A model generated the notes under the pieces. It saw nothing but the letters and a program-made list of their open reading frames with translations. It searched no databases and was not told where the DNA came from. Positions 40,945-50,849 of a DNA stretch of 64,000 bases are shown here, in pieces (positions within the stretch are counted from its first letter, which is position 1; each line of letters begins with the position of its first letter). Source of the DNA: Dehalobacter sp. DCM (lineage in GTDB: Bacteria > Bacillota > Desulfitobacteriia > Desulfitobacteriales > Syntrophobotulaceae); assembly GCF_024972775.1 (NCBI RefSeq), contig NZ_CP092282.1, positions 1,178,001 to 1,242,000 of the forward strand, written 5' to 3'. The translations under genes and the position numbers were made by a program.

Positions 40945-42540
40945 TTGAATTTTTCCATAACTGAAATAGTAAAATCATTGCAAAACTTTTGGAAAAAACT
41001 GACTCGCCCTCAGCGTGTTTTGTTAGTTGTTATTCCCGTTATAGTCGCTGTTGCCTTGTCACTTTTTATTTTCTGGGCTAGCCGACCGCAGTATGTTGTC
41101 TTGTTTTCCGAACTGGAAACCACTGAAGCCGGCCAGATTACGGAAGAACTAAAAAATCTGAAGGTTGATTATCAATTGGCTGAAGGCGGAACGACGATCG
41201 AGGTTCCGCAAAAGGATGTTGCCGAGATTAGGCTGGAGTTAGCCAATGCCGGGCTGCCAAGCAAAAGCACGTTTAGTTTTGATTATTTAAACGAAATGCG
41301 GTTGGGTGAAACGGAACAGGACAGCAGGTTAAGATATGTTTTAGGGTTGCAGACAGAAATAGAGACGACGATTGAAACCATGGACGGGATCGACTACGCC
41401 AGGGTACATATCGTCCTGCCTGAGGAGTCACTTTTTGATGAAAATAAAGAACAAACAACGGCGGCAGTAACCATCAAGCGGAAAACAGGCGCAGAGATTT
41501 CTGAAGATCAAGTGCGATCCATCGCTAATCTTTTAGCTTATTCCGTTGAAGGATTAACAACGGAGTATATCACGATCAACGACACGAACGGAAATGTCTT
41601 ATCGGATGTTCTTGGGAACAGCAATTCCCCGCAGACATTGACAGCCAACCAACTGCAAGTCCAACAATCGGTGGAAAACAAAATGCAGCAATCGGTTCAA
41701 TCTATGCTTGATAAAGTGTTGGGTACAGGAACAACGATCGTCAGAGTCAATGCGGCGATCGACTTCGATCAGAAAAAAATCACCAGTCAAAAAACGGAAG
41801 AAGGGACAGTGACCAGCCGGGAACAGATAACAGAAAAAAGCTCGAGCACGTCCAGTCAAGGCGGTGTGCCGGGAACGGAGAGCAATATTCCGGATTATCT
41901 GGTGAGCGGCAACGATACAAATTCTAGCTCCGAAAAATCCAGCCTGACTGAAAATTTTCAACCGAGTGTCACTCAGGAGGAAACGGTTGTCAGTCCCGGT
42001 CAGATCAAGCGTTTAACCGTTTCCGTACTTGCTGATTCGGACGGGGTAACCGACGATCAGCTTTCTGAGATCAAGACGATCGTATCATCGGCTGTCGGCA
42101 TTGATCAGACTCGCGGGGATGTGATCGAAGCCGCCCGGATTCCTTTCAATAAGACAGGCCTGCTGGAAGAGCAGGCTGCGATGGCAGCGGAAGCGCGTAA
42201 AGCCCAAATCATGATGTACGCTCAAATCGGCGGGGGTGTCTTGCTCGCTGTCCTTATCTTATTATTCTTCTTAAGGTCCCGGGCTAAGAAAAAATCAGGT
42301 GCAAACGCCATGGACCTTGCCGATGGGCAGAAACTGGTCACGTTACAGGAAGCTGAGCAGATCCTGGCAGCCCAGCTTGAAGCGGAACGGGAGGCGGATT
42401 TGAAGCTTGCCCGTAAGAAAGTGAAATCATCCGAAGATATCGAAAAAGAAAAGATCCGACATGAAGTAGAAAAATTCTCCAAAGACAATCCGGATGACGT
42501 TGCACGGCTGGTTAAAACCTGGCTGACTGAGGAGCAGTGA
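40945..42540 (+). CDS. fliF: Flagellar MS-ring protein FliF
   Basis: A 531-residue protein with two membrane helices (about 26-45 and 425-447). Between them are the ring-building motifs (FSELETTEAGQITEELKNLK, YARVHIVLPEESLF) and a Ser/Thr-rich loop. The cytoplasmic tail that binds FliG ends FSKDNPDDVARLVKTWLTEE. The start is TTG. It is the platform on which rotor and export gate assemble. Confidence 0.96.
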   Translation: MNFSITEIVKSLQNFWKKLTRPQRVLLVVIPVIVAVALSLFIFWASRPQYVVLFSELETTEAGQITEELKNLKVDYQLAEGGTTIEVPQKDVAEIRLELANAGLPSKSTFSFDYLNEMRLGETEQDSRLRYVLGLQTEIETTIETMDGIDYARVHIVLPEESLFDENKEQTTAAVTIKRKTGAEISEDQVRSIANLLAYSVEGLTTEYITINDTNGNVLSDVLGNSNSPQTLTANQLQVQQSVENKMQQSVQSMLDKVLGTGTTIVRVNAAIDFDQKKITSQKTEEGTVTSREQITEKSSSTSSQGGVPGTESNIPDYLVSGNDTNSSSEKSSLTENFQPSVTQEETVVSPGQIKRLTVSVLADSDGVTDDQLSEIKTIVSSAVGIDQTRGDVIEAARIPFNKTGLLEEQAAMAAEARKAQIMMYAQIGGGVLLAVLILLFFLRSRAKKKSGANAMDLADGQKLVTLQEAEQILAAQLEAEREADLKLARKKVKSSEDIEKEKIRHEVEKFSKDNPDDVARLVKTWLTEEQ

Positions 42541-42542
42541 TC

Positions 42543-43547
42543 ATGAACAGCCTTTATAACGGATTACAAAAAGCAGCAGTGTTGCTCATTACGTTAGGCC
42601 CGGAACGTTCTTCGGAGATCATTAAATTTTTATCCGAGCCGGAGATAGAACAATTAACGTTGGAAATGTCCAACATGCGTAAAGTTACCGAGGACCAGCG
42701 GGACTTTGTTCTGGATGAGTTTCACAAAATGTATATCGCCAGTAATTATATCGCCCAGGGCGGTATCGAATATGCCCGAGACGTACTGGAAAGAGCTTTG
42801 GGTGAGCAGCGGGCATTCGATATTATCGGTAGGCTGTCGTCATCATTGAAAATGCGGCCGTTTGATATGGTACGGCGGACGGATGCCAAACAATTATATT
42901 CCTTCATCCAGGGTGAGCATCCACAGACGATATCGCTGATCATGACGCATCTTCCCGCTGACAAAGCTGCCGTTATTCTATCAAGTCTTCCACAGGATTT
43001 ACAGGCGGAAATCACCAAACGGATTGCGCTGATGGGCAGAACGAGTCCGGAAGTCCTGAAAGAAATAGAAAAAGTTCTTGAAAGTAAATTATCGAATCTT
43101 GCGCCAACGGATTATACGGCATCAGGCGGCATGCAAACAGTGGTTGACATGTTGAACAGAACGGATCCGGGGACATTAAAAACAGTTATGGATGTTTTGG
43201 AAATGGAAGATCCGGACCTGGCTGAGCAAATCAAACGGCAGATGTTTGTATTTGAAGATGTTATCCTGCTGGATGACCGCTCCATTCAGCTTGTTCTGCG
43301 TGAGGTTGAGACGAAGGATCTGGCTCTTGCTCTTAAGGGGTCAAACGAGGATGTTGTGGCCAAGATACTTGGCAACATGTCCAGCCGGGCCTCGGCCATG
43401 CTGAAAGAAGATATGCAGTTTATGGGACCTGTCAGGCTGCGAGAGGTTGAAGAAGCGCAACAGAGGATTGTTAAAGTGATTCGTAAGCTGGAGGAAGCCG
43501 GCGCAATCGTAATATCCAGGGGTGGTGCTGATGAAATTATCTACTAG
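42543..43547 (+). CDS. fliG: Flagellar motor switch protein FliG
   Basis: A 334-residue rotor protein that gives torque with MotA. Seen: N-terminal AAVLLITLGPERSSEIIKFL, the EHPQTISLIMTHL middle armadillo repeat and the C-terminal charged helix region EDVILLDDRSIQLVLREVET. ATG at 42543 with GAGGAG upstream is preferred to the GTG at 42537, which overlaps the fliF stop. Confidence 0.96.
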   Translation: MNSLYNGLQKAAVLLITLGPERSSEIIKFLSEPEIEQLTLEMSNMRKVTEDQRDFVLDEFHKMYIASNYIAQGGIEYARDVLERALGEQRAFDIIGRLSSSLKMRPFDMVRRTDAKQLYSFIQGEHPQTISLIMTHLPADKAAVILSSLPQDLQAEITKRIALMGRTSPEVLKEIEKVLESKLSNLAPTDYTASGGMQTVVDMLNRTDPGTLKTVMDVLEMEDPDLAEQIKRQMFVFEDVILLDDRSIQLVLREVETKDLALALKGSNEDVVAKILGNMSSRASAMLKEDMQFMGPVRLREVEEAQQRIVKVIRKLEEAGAIVISRGGADEIIY

Positions 43548-44397
43548 AACATTCGTCATAAAGAGTAACGTTGTGGAAATATCGTCTCCGAGGATTCTGG
43601 AGTCACCAGATCCTGCTTTCTATCGAAAGAATCTGCGTATACTGGATACCCTTGCTGTAACAGCGGGCGCTGCGTACAATTTTGCAGCGCAAGACATACC
43701 CGCCGGAGAAATACTAGCGCCGGTAATTCCAGAGACAGCTGAGGCGATGGAAGAAACGGAATCCATACTCCAAGCCAGGATAAGAGCGGATGAGATTATT
43801 CTGGAGGCGGAGCAGAAGGCTGCTGAAATCCTGGAAAAAGCCCGGTTGCAAGCCCAAGCCGAAGCGAAACACATGGAGGAGATTATCCGGAATCAAACGT
43901 TTGAACAAGCTAAAGCCGAAGGTTATGCTGAGGGCTTGGCTATCGCCCAGGCAGAAGCAGAAGACCTAAGAAAGCAAGCAAAGGATTATCTTGAATCGGC
44001 AAGGACCGTATTTCAGAATGAACTTGATAAAGTTGACAAAGATCTGGCCGGATTATGTATCCAGATTTGTGACAGGGTCCTAAACACAACATTACAGCTC
44101 CAACCCGAGATCCTTCTCAATATGATCCGTAACCTGACTCTCCGTCCGACAGATAAGGATAGTATTAAAATCCATTTGTCCAGCAAAGATTGGGAATGGT
44201 ATCGCAAATTATCGAAAGAAGAGAAACCAGAATATCCGGTCATCGTTGATGAAACATTAAAAGACGGAGATACGTTTCTGGAGTGTTCCGAGGGCATTTT
44301 TGATGCCACTATTGATCACCAGTTAAAGAGCATTGGAGAATACCTGCAAAGGGAGATCAGTCATGGCCAACTGGGCAGAAATCAGCAGGAAAATTAA
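43531..44397 (+). CDS. fliH: Flagellar assembly protein FliH
   Basis: A 288-residue regulator of the export ATPase. It has a long central coiled coil of Ala/Glu/Lys (ADEIILEAEQKAAEILEKAR) and a C-terminal V/F-ATPase-E-subunit-like domain. It starts inside the end of fliG and overlaps the start of fliI, so translation is probably coupled. Confidence 0.9.
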   Translation: MKLSTRTFVIKSNVVEISSPRILESPDPAFYRKNLRILDTLAVTAGAAYNFAAQDIPAGEILAPVIPETAEAMEETESILQARIRADEIILEAEQKAAEILEKARLQAQAEAKHMEEIIRNQTFEQAKAEGYAEGLAIAQAEAEDLRKQAKDYLESARTVFQNELDKVDKDLAGLCIQICDRVLNTTLQLQPEILLNMIRNLTLRPTDKDSIKIHLSSKDWEWYRKLSKEEKPEYPVIVDETLKDGDTFLECSEGIFDATIDHQLKSIGEYLQREISHGQLGRNQQEN

Positions 44398-45676
44398 AAA
44401 ATACGATGCAGTAAGCGCAGTGGGCAAAGTATCCCGAATCAGCGGCCTGCTTGTTGAAGCTGCCGGTCCCAGAGCAAGTGTCGGGCAATATTGTTTGATC
44501 AACCCGTCTTTTGGTCCTTCAATCCCGGCTGAGGTAGTAGGCTTTAAAGATTCGACAACATTACTGATGCCTTTGGGAGAATTAGAGGGAGTTGCTCCCG
44601 GTGATCTCGTGTTCCTGCAGGAAGAGTTGCTCAATGTGAAAGTTGGACCTGGCCTTTTGGGGAGAGTCCTCGATGGATTAGGAAGGCCGATTGATGATAA
44701 ACCCTTGGTTGCAGAAAAAGCTTATCCATTGCATAATAAGCCGCCGAGCGCCTTGTTCAGGCCAAGGATCACGGAGCCGCTTAACGTGGGTGTCCGGGTA
44801 ATCGACTGCCTGCTCACCATGGGCAGAGGTCAAAGAATGGGTATTTTTGCGGGTTCCGGTGTCGGCAAAAGTACCTTATTGGGTATGATGGCTCGTAACT
44901 CAGAAGCCGATGTCAACGTGATTGCCCTCGTCGGTGAGCGAGGACGTGAGTTACGCGACTTTATGGAGAAAGATCTGGGACAGGAAGGCCTTAATCGGTC
45001 GGTCATTGTTGTGGCAACATCGGACCAACCGGCCCTCGTCAGGCTAAAAGCTGCATATACAGCGACGGCCATCGCTGAATACTTCCGGGATGAGGGCTTG
45101 AATGTCTTACTGATGATGGATTCTGTCACCCGTTTCGCAATGGCACAGCGTGAAATCGGCTTAACGGTGGGTGAACCTCCTGCCACTCGAGGGTATCCGC
45201 CATCCGTATTTGCTATGCTGCCGAAACTATTGGAACGTGTTGGTCTATCGGAAAAGGGAAGTATCACCGGATTATACTCCGTATTAGTCGACGGGGACGA
45301 CCATAATGAACCAATAACCGATGCGGTTAGAGGTATTCTGGACGGACATATTGTACTGACCCGGGATTTGGCAGCAAAAAATCACTATCCTGCTGTCGAT
45401 GTTTTACAATCGATCAGCAGGCTCATGTCGGATATTGCTGATCCGCAGATCGTTAAATATGCCGGCACGATCCGGGAGCATATGGCAGTATATCAGGATG
45501 CAAAGGACTTGATCGATATCGGTGCGTATGTAGCCGGAAGCAGCAAAAAAATCGATGAAGCCATCAAATATATCGATAAGATCAATGACTTTGTCTGTCA
45601 GAGCACCAGTGACAAATGTTCCATAACCGATATGCTCAATCGGATGAACGCTATATTTGAAGCAGGAGATGCTTGA
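44363..45676 (+). CDS. fliI: Flagellum-specific ATP synthase FliI
   Basis: A 437-residue AAA-type ATPase of the type III export system: Walker A GSGVGKST (about residue 162), Walker B LLMMDSVTRFA, and the ATRGYPPSVFAMLPKLLERV segment. It forms a hexamer with FliH and FliJ under the export gate. ATG at 44363 follows GGGAGATC; it overlaps fliH. Confidence 0.96.
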   Translation: MANWAEISRKIKKYDAVSAVGKVSRISGLLVEAAGPRASVGQYCLINPSFGPSIPAEVVGFKDSTTLLMPLGELEGVAPGDLVFLQEELLNVKVGPGLLGRVLDGLGRPIDDKPLVAEKAYPLHNKPPSALFRPRITEPLNVGVRVIDCLLTMGRGQRMGIFAGSGVGKSTLLGMMARNSEADVNVIALVGERGRELRDFMEKDLGQEGLNRSVIVVATSDQPALVRLKAAYTATAIAEYFRDEGLNVLLMMDSVTRFAMAQREIGLTVGEPPATRGYPPSVFAMLPKLLERVGLSEKGSITGLYSVLVDGDDHNEPITDAVRGILDGHIVLTRDLAAKNHYPAVDVLQSISRLMSDIADPQIVKYAGTIREHMAVYQDAKDLIDIGAYVAGSSKKIDEAIKYIDKINDFVCQSTSDKCSITDMLNRMNAIFEAGDA

Positions 45677-46107
45677 TGGCTTTTAGATTTCGTCTTCAGA
45701 CCAGTCTTCGTCTGGCGGAACAAGAAGTGGATATTGTCAGAGCGCTGCTTGCTCAGGAGATTAGCAGACTTCGGGATATGACAGATAAAAGAGACAATCA
45801 GGAGCGTATCTTCAAACAAGCATTAGCAGGACAAACATCTGCATGTATCACAGAACCCCACAACCTGCATCTGTGGCAGGCGTATACCGGGGAACAAAAA
45901 GAGATTCTTAAGGTTTTGGAGGTCCAGATAGAAGAACAAAAAATTCGGGTGGAAGAAAAAAGACAATTGCTGGTAGAGCATCGGATCAAAGCAGAAAAGT
46001 ACATACGATTAAAAGAAAAACAGGCTAAGCACTATAAATTAGAAGAATTAAGAAAAGAACAGAGCCTCATCGACGAGATCGCCCAGAATCATAAAGGGTC
46101 AAGTTAA
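45676..46107 (+). CDS. fliJ: Flagellar export protein FliJ
   Basis: A 143-residue protein that is nearly all coiled coil (LEVQIEEQKIRVEEKRQLLV). FliJ acts as the central stalk of the FliI hexamer. Its ATG overlaps the fliI stop by one base. In Bacillus the genes ylxF, fliK, flgD and flgE would come next; here flbD follows directly. Confidence 0.88.
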   Translation: MAFRFRLQTSLRLAEQEVDIVRALLAQEISRLRDMTDKRDNQERIFKQALAGQTSACITEPHNLHLWQAYTGEQKEILKVLEVQIEEQKIRVEEKRQLLVEHRIKAEKYIRLKEKQAKHYKLEELRKEQSLIDEIAQNHKGSS

Positions 46108-46139
46108 ACCATACCCAAAGCTAATGGAGGAGGAGTATC

Positions 46140-46355
46140 GTGATTTATCTGACACGGATAAACGGTAAAGTGTTCACAATGAATCCGGATCTGATCGAAA
46201 CGGCGGAAGCGACACCGGATACAATTATCACACTGACCAATGAAAAAAAATACGTCGTCAAAGAATCAATTGAGGTTATCATTGAGCGGGTCGCCGAATT
46301 CAAAAGGCGATGCCATCCGGAATTCAGAGGAGGACCACAGGTTAATGAAGATTAA
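46140..46355 (+). CDS. flbD: FlbD-family small flagellar protein
   Basis: A 71-residue protein: MIYLTRINGKVFTMNPDLIE and TPDTIITLTNEKKYVVKES mark the FlbD/SwrD family. In B. subtilis SwrD raises stator torque. The start is GTG after GGAGGAGG. In most Firmicutes it follows flgE, which here lies 15 kb away. It overlaps fliL. Confidence 0.88.
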   Translation: MIYLTRINGKVFTMNPDLIETAEATPDTIITLTNEKKYVVKESIEVIIERVAEFKRRCHPEFRGGPQVNED

Positions 46356-46785
46356 AATCAATAAAAAAATCATCAGTTACATACTCATCCTTGTCATCGG
46401 GATTGGTGTCGGCGCCGGCGGCATGTTAATGAAGGATAAATTTCTGCCAAATACGGGCCAAGACACTGCCGAATCGCATGAAAGCACAAAGGATGAAATT
46501 GGGCCCCTCGTTGAGCTCTCCGAATTTACGATAAACCTGGATGGCGGAGGCATCGTTAAGACTAAGGTAGTTCTGGAAGGGGTTGATAAGAAGTCCAGTG
46601 AGGAGATCGAAGAAAAAGCCGCGTTTCTTGAGGATAAAGTGATTGCTGTTATGGGTTCTAAAGACCTGGAGGATATGCGGACGGCAAACCGCGAGGATTT
46701 GAAAAAAGAGCTGGTGACAGAGCTGAATAAGATATGCGATGATCAAATCCAAGATGTTCTGTTTATTAGCTTTATGTATGATTAA
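46345..46785 (+). CDS. fliL: Flagellar basal-body-associated protein FliL
   Basis: A 146-residue protein with one N-terminal membrane helix (ISYILILVIGIGVGAGGML) and a C-terminal stomatin-like domain (LSEFTINLDGGGIVKTKVVL). FliL surrounds and stabilises stators. ATG at 46345 is preceded by AGAGGAGG; a start upstream would lie inside flbD. Confidence 0.9.
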   Translation: MKIKINKKIISYILILVIGIGVGAGGMLMKDKFLPNTGQDTAESHESTKDEIGPLVELSEFTINLDGGGIVKTKVVLEGVDKKSSEEIEEKAAFLEDKVIAVMGSKDLEDMRTANREDLKKELVTELNKICDDQIQDVLFISFMYD

Positions 46786-46853
46786 AATGACCGTATTGTG
46801 ATGACCGTATCCCAGGCGAAATTGACAGATCGCAGAAGAAAGGAGAGGTAGGA

Positions 46854-47846
46854 TTGGGTGAGGTACTGTCTCAGGAAGAAATTGATGCGCTGCTCAACGC
46901 GTTATCGGATGGTTCTGTTGATGAAGAAGCGATAAAGATGACCAGTCCCCATAAAATCAAAGTATACGATTTTAAACGACCCAATAAATTTTCCAAAGGC
47001 CATCTGAATTCATTGATGAACATTTATGATAATTTTGGCCGATCTCTGGCTACATACCTTGCCGGCAACATGCATACCGCAGTCGATGCCAAAGTCTTGT
47101 CAACAGAGCAATTGACTTACGATGAATTTATTCGGTCACTGCCATTTCCAACCATTCTGGGGATATTTAAATTTAACCCACTGGATGGAAACGGATTAAT
47201 GGAGATCAGTCCTTCTCTCGCTTTTATCATGGTAGAAAGACTTCTGGGCGGATATGGCATGGTGCCGACCAAGAACCGTGATTTGACTGAAATAGAACGC
47301 AAAATCATTGTCAACCGGTTGGGCAGGATCATTCAATTGATGGGGGATGCTTGGAATGACATATTTGAGGCAAATGCCCAACTGATCAATGTGGAGACTA
47401 ATTCGCAGTTTACGCAGATCGTGGCACCGAATGAAATGGTCGTTGTCGTAACTATCGAAGTTAAGATCAATGAACAAATCGGTATGATTAACGTGTGCCT
47501 TCCCTATATCGTCATGAAACCCGTGCTGGAGAAACTGAATAGTCTGATGCTTTTTTCATCCGGGGAGAAGTCGATCTCGGAAGAGCAAAAAGAGATCATC
47601 AGAGAAAAAATCGAATGGGCAAAAGTACCGTTGAAAGCCGTTATTGGTAAGGCACAGATCACAATTCAGGATCTGATTAATTTAGAACGAGGTGATGTTA
47701 TTCCGTTAAACCAGAATATTAAAGATTCGCTGGCTGTCTTTGTCGGTGACTATATGAAATTCAAGGCAATGCCAGGAGTTTATGGAAACAGAATCGCAGT
47801 TCAGATTACAGAAGTATTAGCTAAAGGGGGGAATGCAGATGGGTAA
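46854..47846 (+). CDS. fliM: Flagellar motor switch protein FliM
   Basis: A 330-residue switch protein. The N-terminal LSQEEIDALLNAL is the CheY-P docking peptide, the middle is a CheC-like domain, and the C-terminal part is a SpoA domain. The start is TTG after AAGGAGAGG. Its end overlaps fliY. Confidence 0.95.
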   Translation: MGEVLSQEEIDALLNALSDGSVDEEAIKMTSPHKIKVYDFKRPNKFSKGHLNSLMNIYDNFGRSLATYLAGNMHTAVDAKVLSTEQLTYDEFIRSLPFPTILGIFKFNPLDGNGLMEISPSLAFIMVERLLGGYGMVPTKNRDLTEIERKIIVNRLGRIIQLMGDAWNDIFEANAQLINVETNSQFTQIVAPNEMVVVVTIEVKINEQIGMINVCLPYIVMKPVLEKLNSLMLFSSGEKSISEEQKEIIREKIEWAKVPLKAVIGKAQITIQDLINLERGDVIPLNQNIKDSLAVFVGDYMKFKAMPGVYGNRIAVQITEVLAKGGNADG

Positions 47847-49038
47847 TGGGATGCTTTCACAAGAAGAAATCGATGCATTGCTTTCAGGTGCAATGGATGC
47901 GGGATCAGAAGAAGTCAAGGAATCTCCTTTAGCCGAAGGCAGTATACAACTCTCTGACATGGAAATGGACGCCATGGGAGAGATCGCCAATATCTCCATG
48001 GGCACAGCCGCGACCACCTTATCCCAGCTTGTGGGTAAACGCGTCGAAATCACGGCACCCAAAGTTGATGTGACGACTGCGAAACAAATAATGGAAGATT
48101 ACCCTGTGCCGCATGTTCTTATTGATGTCAAATACAAGAAAGGGATCGAAGGTTCGAATATGCTGGTACTTTCCCGAGAGGATGGGTCGATTATTGTCGA
48201 TCTCATGATGGGTGGTACTGGAAATACACCTTCCACTAATCTTTCCGAAATTCAGTTAAGCGGGATTTCAGAGGCAATGAACCAGATGATGGGGTCTGCG
48301 GCTACCTCGATGTCGACGATGTTCAATTCCGTGGTCGATATTACCCCGCCGCGGGTCATTCTGGCCGAACTGGATAATGAGGAGCAGGAATTAAGTAAAG
48401 GCCTCAGTACCAGCGAACCAGTAGTCAGAGTATCTTTTCGCATGGCGATTGAAGGCATCATTGACAGTGTGCTGATCCAGGTTTTGCCGTTTGATGTCGC
48501 AAGAGGAATGGTAGAAAAATTGATTGGCCAGATCTATACATCCACAACAAAAGATCCGGTGATTGAGCATCCTCCGACACCACCCCTGGCGGCATCTGCT
48601 GCGCCGTCAATGCGCGCTCAGATGGGATCGACAGCACCAAGCCAACCGATGATGATGCCTCCAGTGATGGAGGAGCCATGGCAGCCGACAACGGATTATA
48701 CGATGCCAAAAAACCCACCAACCTTTGTTCAACCGGCTCAATTTGCGCCGCTGTCACCCAGCGGCATGGCAGGGATGCAAAACAATTTGGGGCTGATATA
48801 CGATGTCCCGCTGCAAGTCAATGTAGAATTGGGTAAGGCGACCAAAACAATCAAAGAGATTTTGGATCTCGGTCCGGGGTCCGTGGTGGAACTCGATCGT
48901 TTAGCCGGTGAACCCGTAGATATGATTGTCAACGGCAAGCTCATTGCGAAATGCGAGGTCGTTGTCATAAACGAGACATTTGGAATTCGAATTACAGAAA
49001 TTGTCAACCCAAATGATCGAATCGACACTTTAAATTGA
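47839..49038 (+). CDS. fliY: Flagellar motor switch phosphatase FliY
   Basis: A 399-residue protein. The N-terminal LSQEEIDALLSG can bind CheY-P. The CheC-type domain carries two phosphatase motifs (EIANISMGTAATTLSQL and EAMNQMMGSAATSM). A Pro/Met-rich linker (about 245-310) leads to a C-terminal FliN domain (VNVELGKATKTIKEILDLGP). It builds the C-ring and dephosphorylates CheY-P, replacing FliN as in Bacillus. ATG at 47833 is an alternative start. Confidence 0.93.
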   Translation: MGNGMLSQEEIDALLSGAMDAGSEEVKESPLAEGSIQLSDMEMDAMGEIANISMGTAATTLSQLVGKRVEITAPKVDVTTAKQIMEDYPVPHVLIDVKYKKGIEGSNMLVLSREDGSIIVDLMMGGTGNTPSTNLSEIQLSGISEAMNQMMGSAATSMSTMFNSVVDITPPRVILAELDNEEQELSKGLSTSEPVVRVSFRMAIEGIIDSVLIQVLPFDVARGMVEKLIGQIYTSTTKDPVIEHPPTPPLAASAAPSMRAQMGSTAPSQPMMMPPVMEEPWQPTTDYTMPKNPPTFVQPAQFAPLSPSGMAGMQNNLGLIYDVPLQVNVELGKATKTIKEILDLGPGSVVELDRLAGEPVDMIVNGKLIAKCEVVVINETFGIRITEIVNPNDRIDTLN

Positions 49039-49050
49039 GGAGGAGAAAAC

Positions 49051-49413
49051 GTGAGTAAAAGAGTATTATTGGTTGATGATGCCGCTTTTATGCGAATGAT
49101 GCTGAAGGACATTCTGGTAAATAATGGCTATCAGATTGTCGGAGAAGCCGAAAACGGGATGATCGGAGTCGAGAAATATATGGATCTCAAGCCGGACATC
49201 ACCGTCATGGATATAACGATGCCTGAGATGGATGGACTGGCGGCAGTCAAAGAAATCCGCTCAAGAGATCCCCAGGCCAAAGTCATTATGTGCAGTGCCA
49301 TGGGTCAGCAGGCCATGGTTATTGAAGCAATCCAATCCGGTGCCAAGGATTTTATTGTGAAACCATTTCAGGCCGATCGTGTGCTGGAAGCGATTGCTAA
49401 GGCATTAAAATAA
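49051..49413 (+). CDS. cheY: Chemotaxis response regulator CheY
   Basis: A 120-residue receiver: acidic pair at residues 9-10, phospho-acceptor Asp54 in VMDITMPEMDG, Ser in MCSAMGQ and Lys in IVKPFQ. The sequence is typical of Firmicute CheY next to fliY. Phosphorylated CheY binds FliM. The start is GTG after GAGGAGGAG; the stop overlaps fliO. Confidence 0.95.
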   Translation: MSKRVLLVDDAAFMRMMLKDILVNNGYQIVGEAENGMIGVEKYMDLKPDITVMDITMPEMDGLAAVKEIRSRDPQAKVIMCSAMGQQAMVIEAIQSGAKDFIVKPFQADRVLEAIAKALK

Positions 49414-49880
49414 TGAATGGAATAGAAAGTCAGCCTTACAATCCCACTACACCAACAACGGCAGCAGCCCCGGAAACAATTTCCTGGGCGGGTACGATCG
49501 GTACCATTGTTGTCTTTTTGATCATACTTCTTGTTGCTCTATGGATGATAAAAAAACTGAATCGCTATTCTGTTCGCAACATAGAGTCTTCCTGGGTAAG
49601 AGTACTGGATCGACAGGTTTTAGGCGGTCAACAAACACTTTATCTGGTGGAGATTGCAGGGAAGATTCAGGTACTGGGGGGAACAGACCACCACATATCC
49701 AAAGTAGCAGAAATCGACGATGTGGATGTTGCTGCGGAGATCCTGGATGAAATCGCCCGGCAGCCACAGGAGAAAATGGATCGATTCCTGTCCGGAGTAA
49801 TGAACAAATTCAGACGGAAGGGAAAGGGTAATTCCTTTTCTGCTGAGCTGGAACGCTATCTCGAGGAGGAGAGAAAATGA
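49413..49880 (+). CDS. fliO: Flagellar export protein FliO (FliZ of Bacillus)
   Basis: A 155-residue membrane protein with one helix ([19 protein letters not shown]) and a FliO domain ([20 protein letters not shown]). FliO helps assemble the FliP ring. It overlaps cheY upstream and fliP downstream (ATGA). Confidence 0.88.
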   Translation: MNGIESQPYNPTTPTTAAAPETISWAGTIGTIVVFLIILLVALWMIKKLNRYSVRNIESSWVRVLDRQVLGGQQTLYLVEIAGKIQVLGGTDHHISKVAEIDDVDVAAEILDEIARQPQEKMDRFLSGVMNKFRRKGKGNSFSAELERYLEEERK

Positions 49881-50527
49881 ACGTAACCCTTGACTTAGGA
49901 CAGACCGGCTCTGCAGTTCAATTATTTCTGCTCGTGACAGTCCTCTCCTTCGCTCCGGCAATCTTAGTCATGATGACATCGTTTACCCGGATTGTCGTCG
50001 TTCTGTCTTTCGTCCGTAACGCGCTCGGCACACAGACACTTCCGCCGACGCAAGTGATCATCGGTTTATCCCTGTTTCTTACCTTTTTCGTCATGATGCC
50101 CACCTTTCAGGATATCAACACCAATGCACTGCAACCGTATATGCAGAGTAAGATCACGCAAGAAGAGGCTATTGACAAAGCGGAACAACCCTTGCGAACG
50201 TTCATGTTCAAGCAAACCCGGGAAAAGGACCTTGCCTTATTTGTCAGTATGTCTAAGATGGAAAAGCCTAAAACATATGGCGATATCCCGACCTATGTTC
50301 TGATTCCGGCTTTCGTCATCAGTGAGTTAAAGACAGCGTTTCAAATGGGTTTTGCGATATTTATTCCATTTATCATCATTGACTTGGTCGTTTCGAGTAC
50401 ACTCATGTCGATGGGGATGATGATGCTGCCGCCAATGATGATCTCTTTACCGTTTAAGCTCTTGCTATTTGTTCTGGTCGATGGGTGGTCATTGGTGGTA
50501 CAGTCACTGGTTTCAAGCTTTAGCTAG
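49877..50527 (+). CDS. fliP: Flagellar export gate protein FliP
   Basis: A 216-residue membrane protein with [38 protein letters not shown] and the C-terminal [20 protein letters not shown] blocks. Five FliP subunits form the core of the export channel. No cleavable signal peptide of the enterobacterial type is evident. Confidence 0.96.
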   Translation: MNVTLDLGQTGSAVQLFLLVTVLSFAPAILVMMTSFTRIVVVLSFVRNALGTQTLPPTQVIIGLSLFLTFFVMMPTFQDINTNALQPYMQSKITQEEAIDKAEQPLRTFMFKQTREKDLALFVSMSKMEKPKTYGDIPTYVLIPAFVISELKTAFQMGFAIFIPFIIIDLVVSSTLMSMGMMMLPPMMISLPFKLLLFVLVDGWSLVVQSLVSSFS

Positions 50528-50561
50528 CGAATCAACAAAAAGAGGCAGGGATAAAGATGCT

Positions 50562-50834
50562 ATGACAGAGAATCAGATCCTTTTGATAGCAAAAGAAGCG
50601 GTTGGAACAGCCATCATGGTCAGTGGACCTATTTTAGCAGTGAGCTTGCTCATCGGACTTATTGTCAGTGTTTTTCAGGCAATGACCCAGATTCAGGAAC
50701 AGACACTCTCATTCATACCCAAGCTTATTGGAATTGCGGTGGTAATCATTATCCTCGGCCCATGGATGCTGAACGTGTTAACAGGCTTCACAACGAACCT
50801 TTTCACGGATATTGCATCCTATGCCCGATACTGA
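50562..50834 (+). CDS. fliQ: Flagellar export gate protein FliQ
   Basis: A 90-residue protein with two membrane helices (GPILAVSLLIGLIVSVFQAM and AVVIIILGPWMLNVL) and the QIQEQTLSFIPK loop. ATG at 50562 is used; an in-frame upstream extension would lie inside fliP. Confidence 0.95.
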   Translation: MTENQILLIAKEAVGTAIMVSGPILAVSLLIGLIVSVFQAMTQIQEQTLSFIPKLIGIAVVIIILGPWMLNVLTGFTTNLFTDIASYARY

Positions 50835-50849
50835 TGCGGAGGAAGTGAA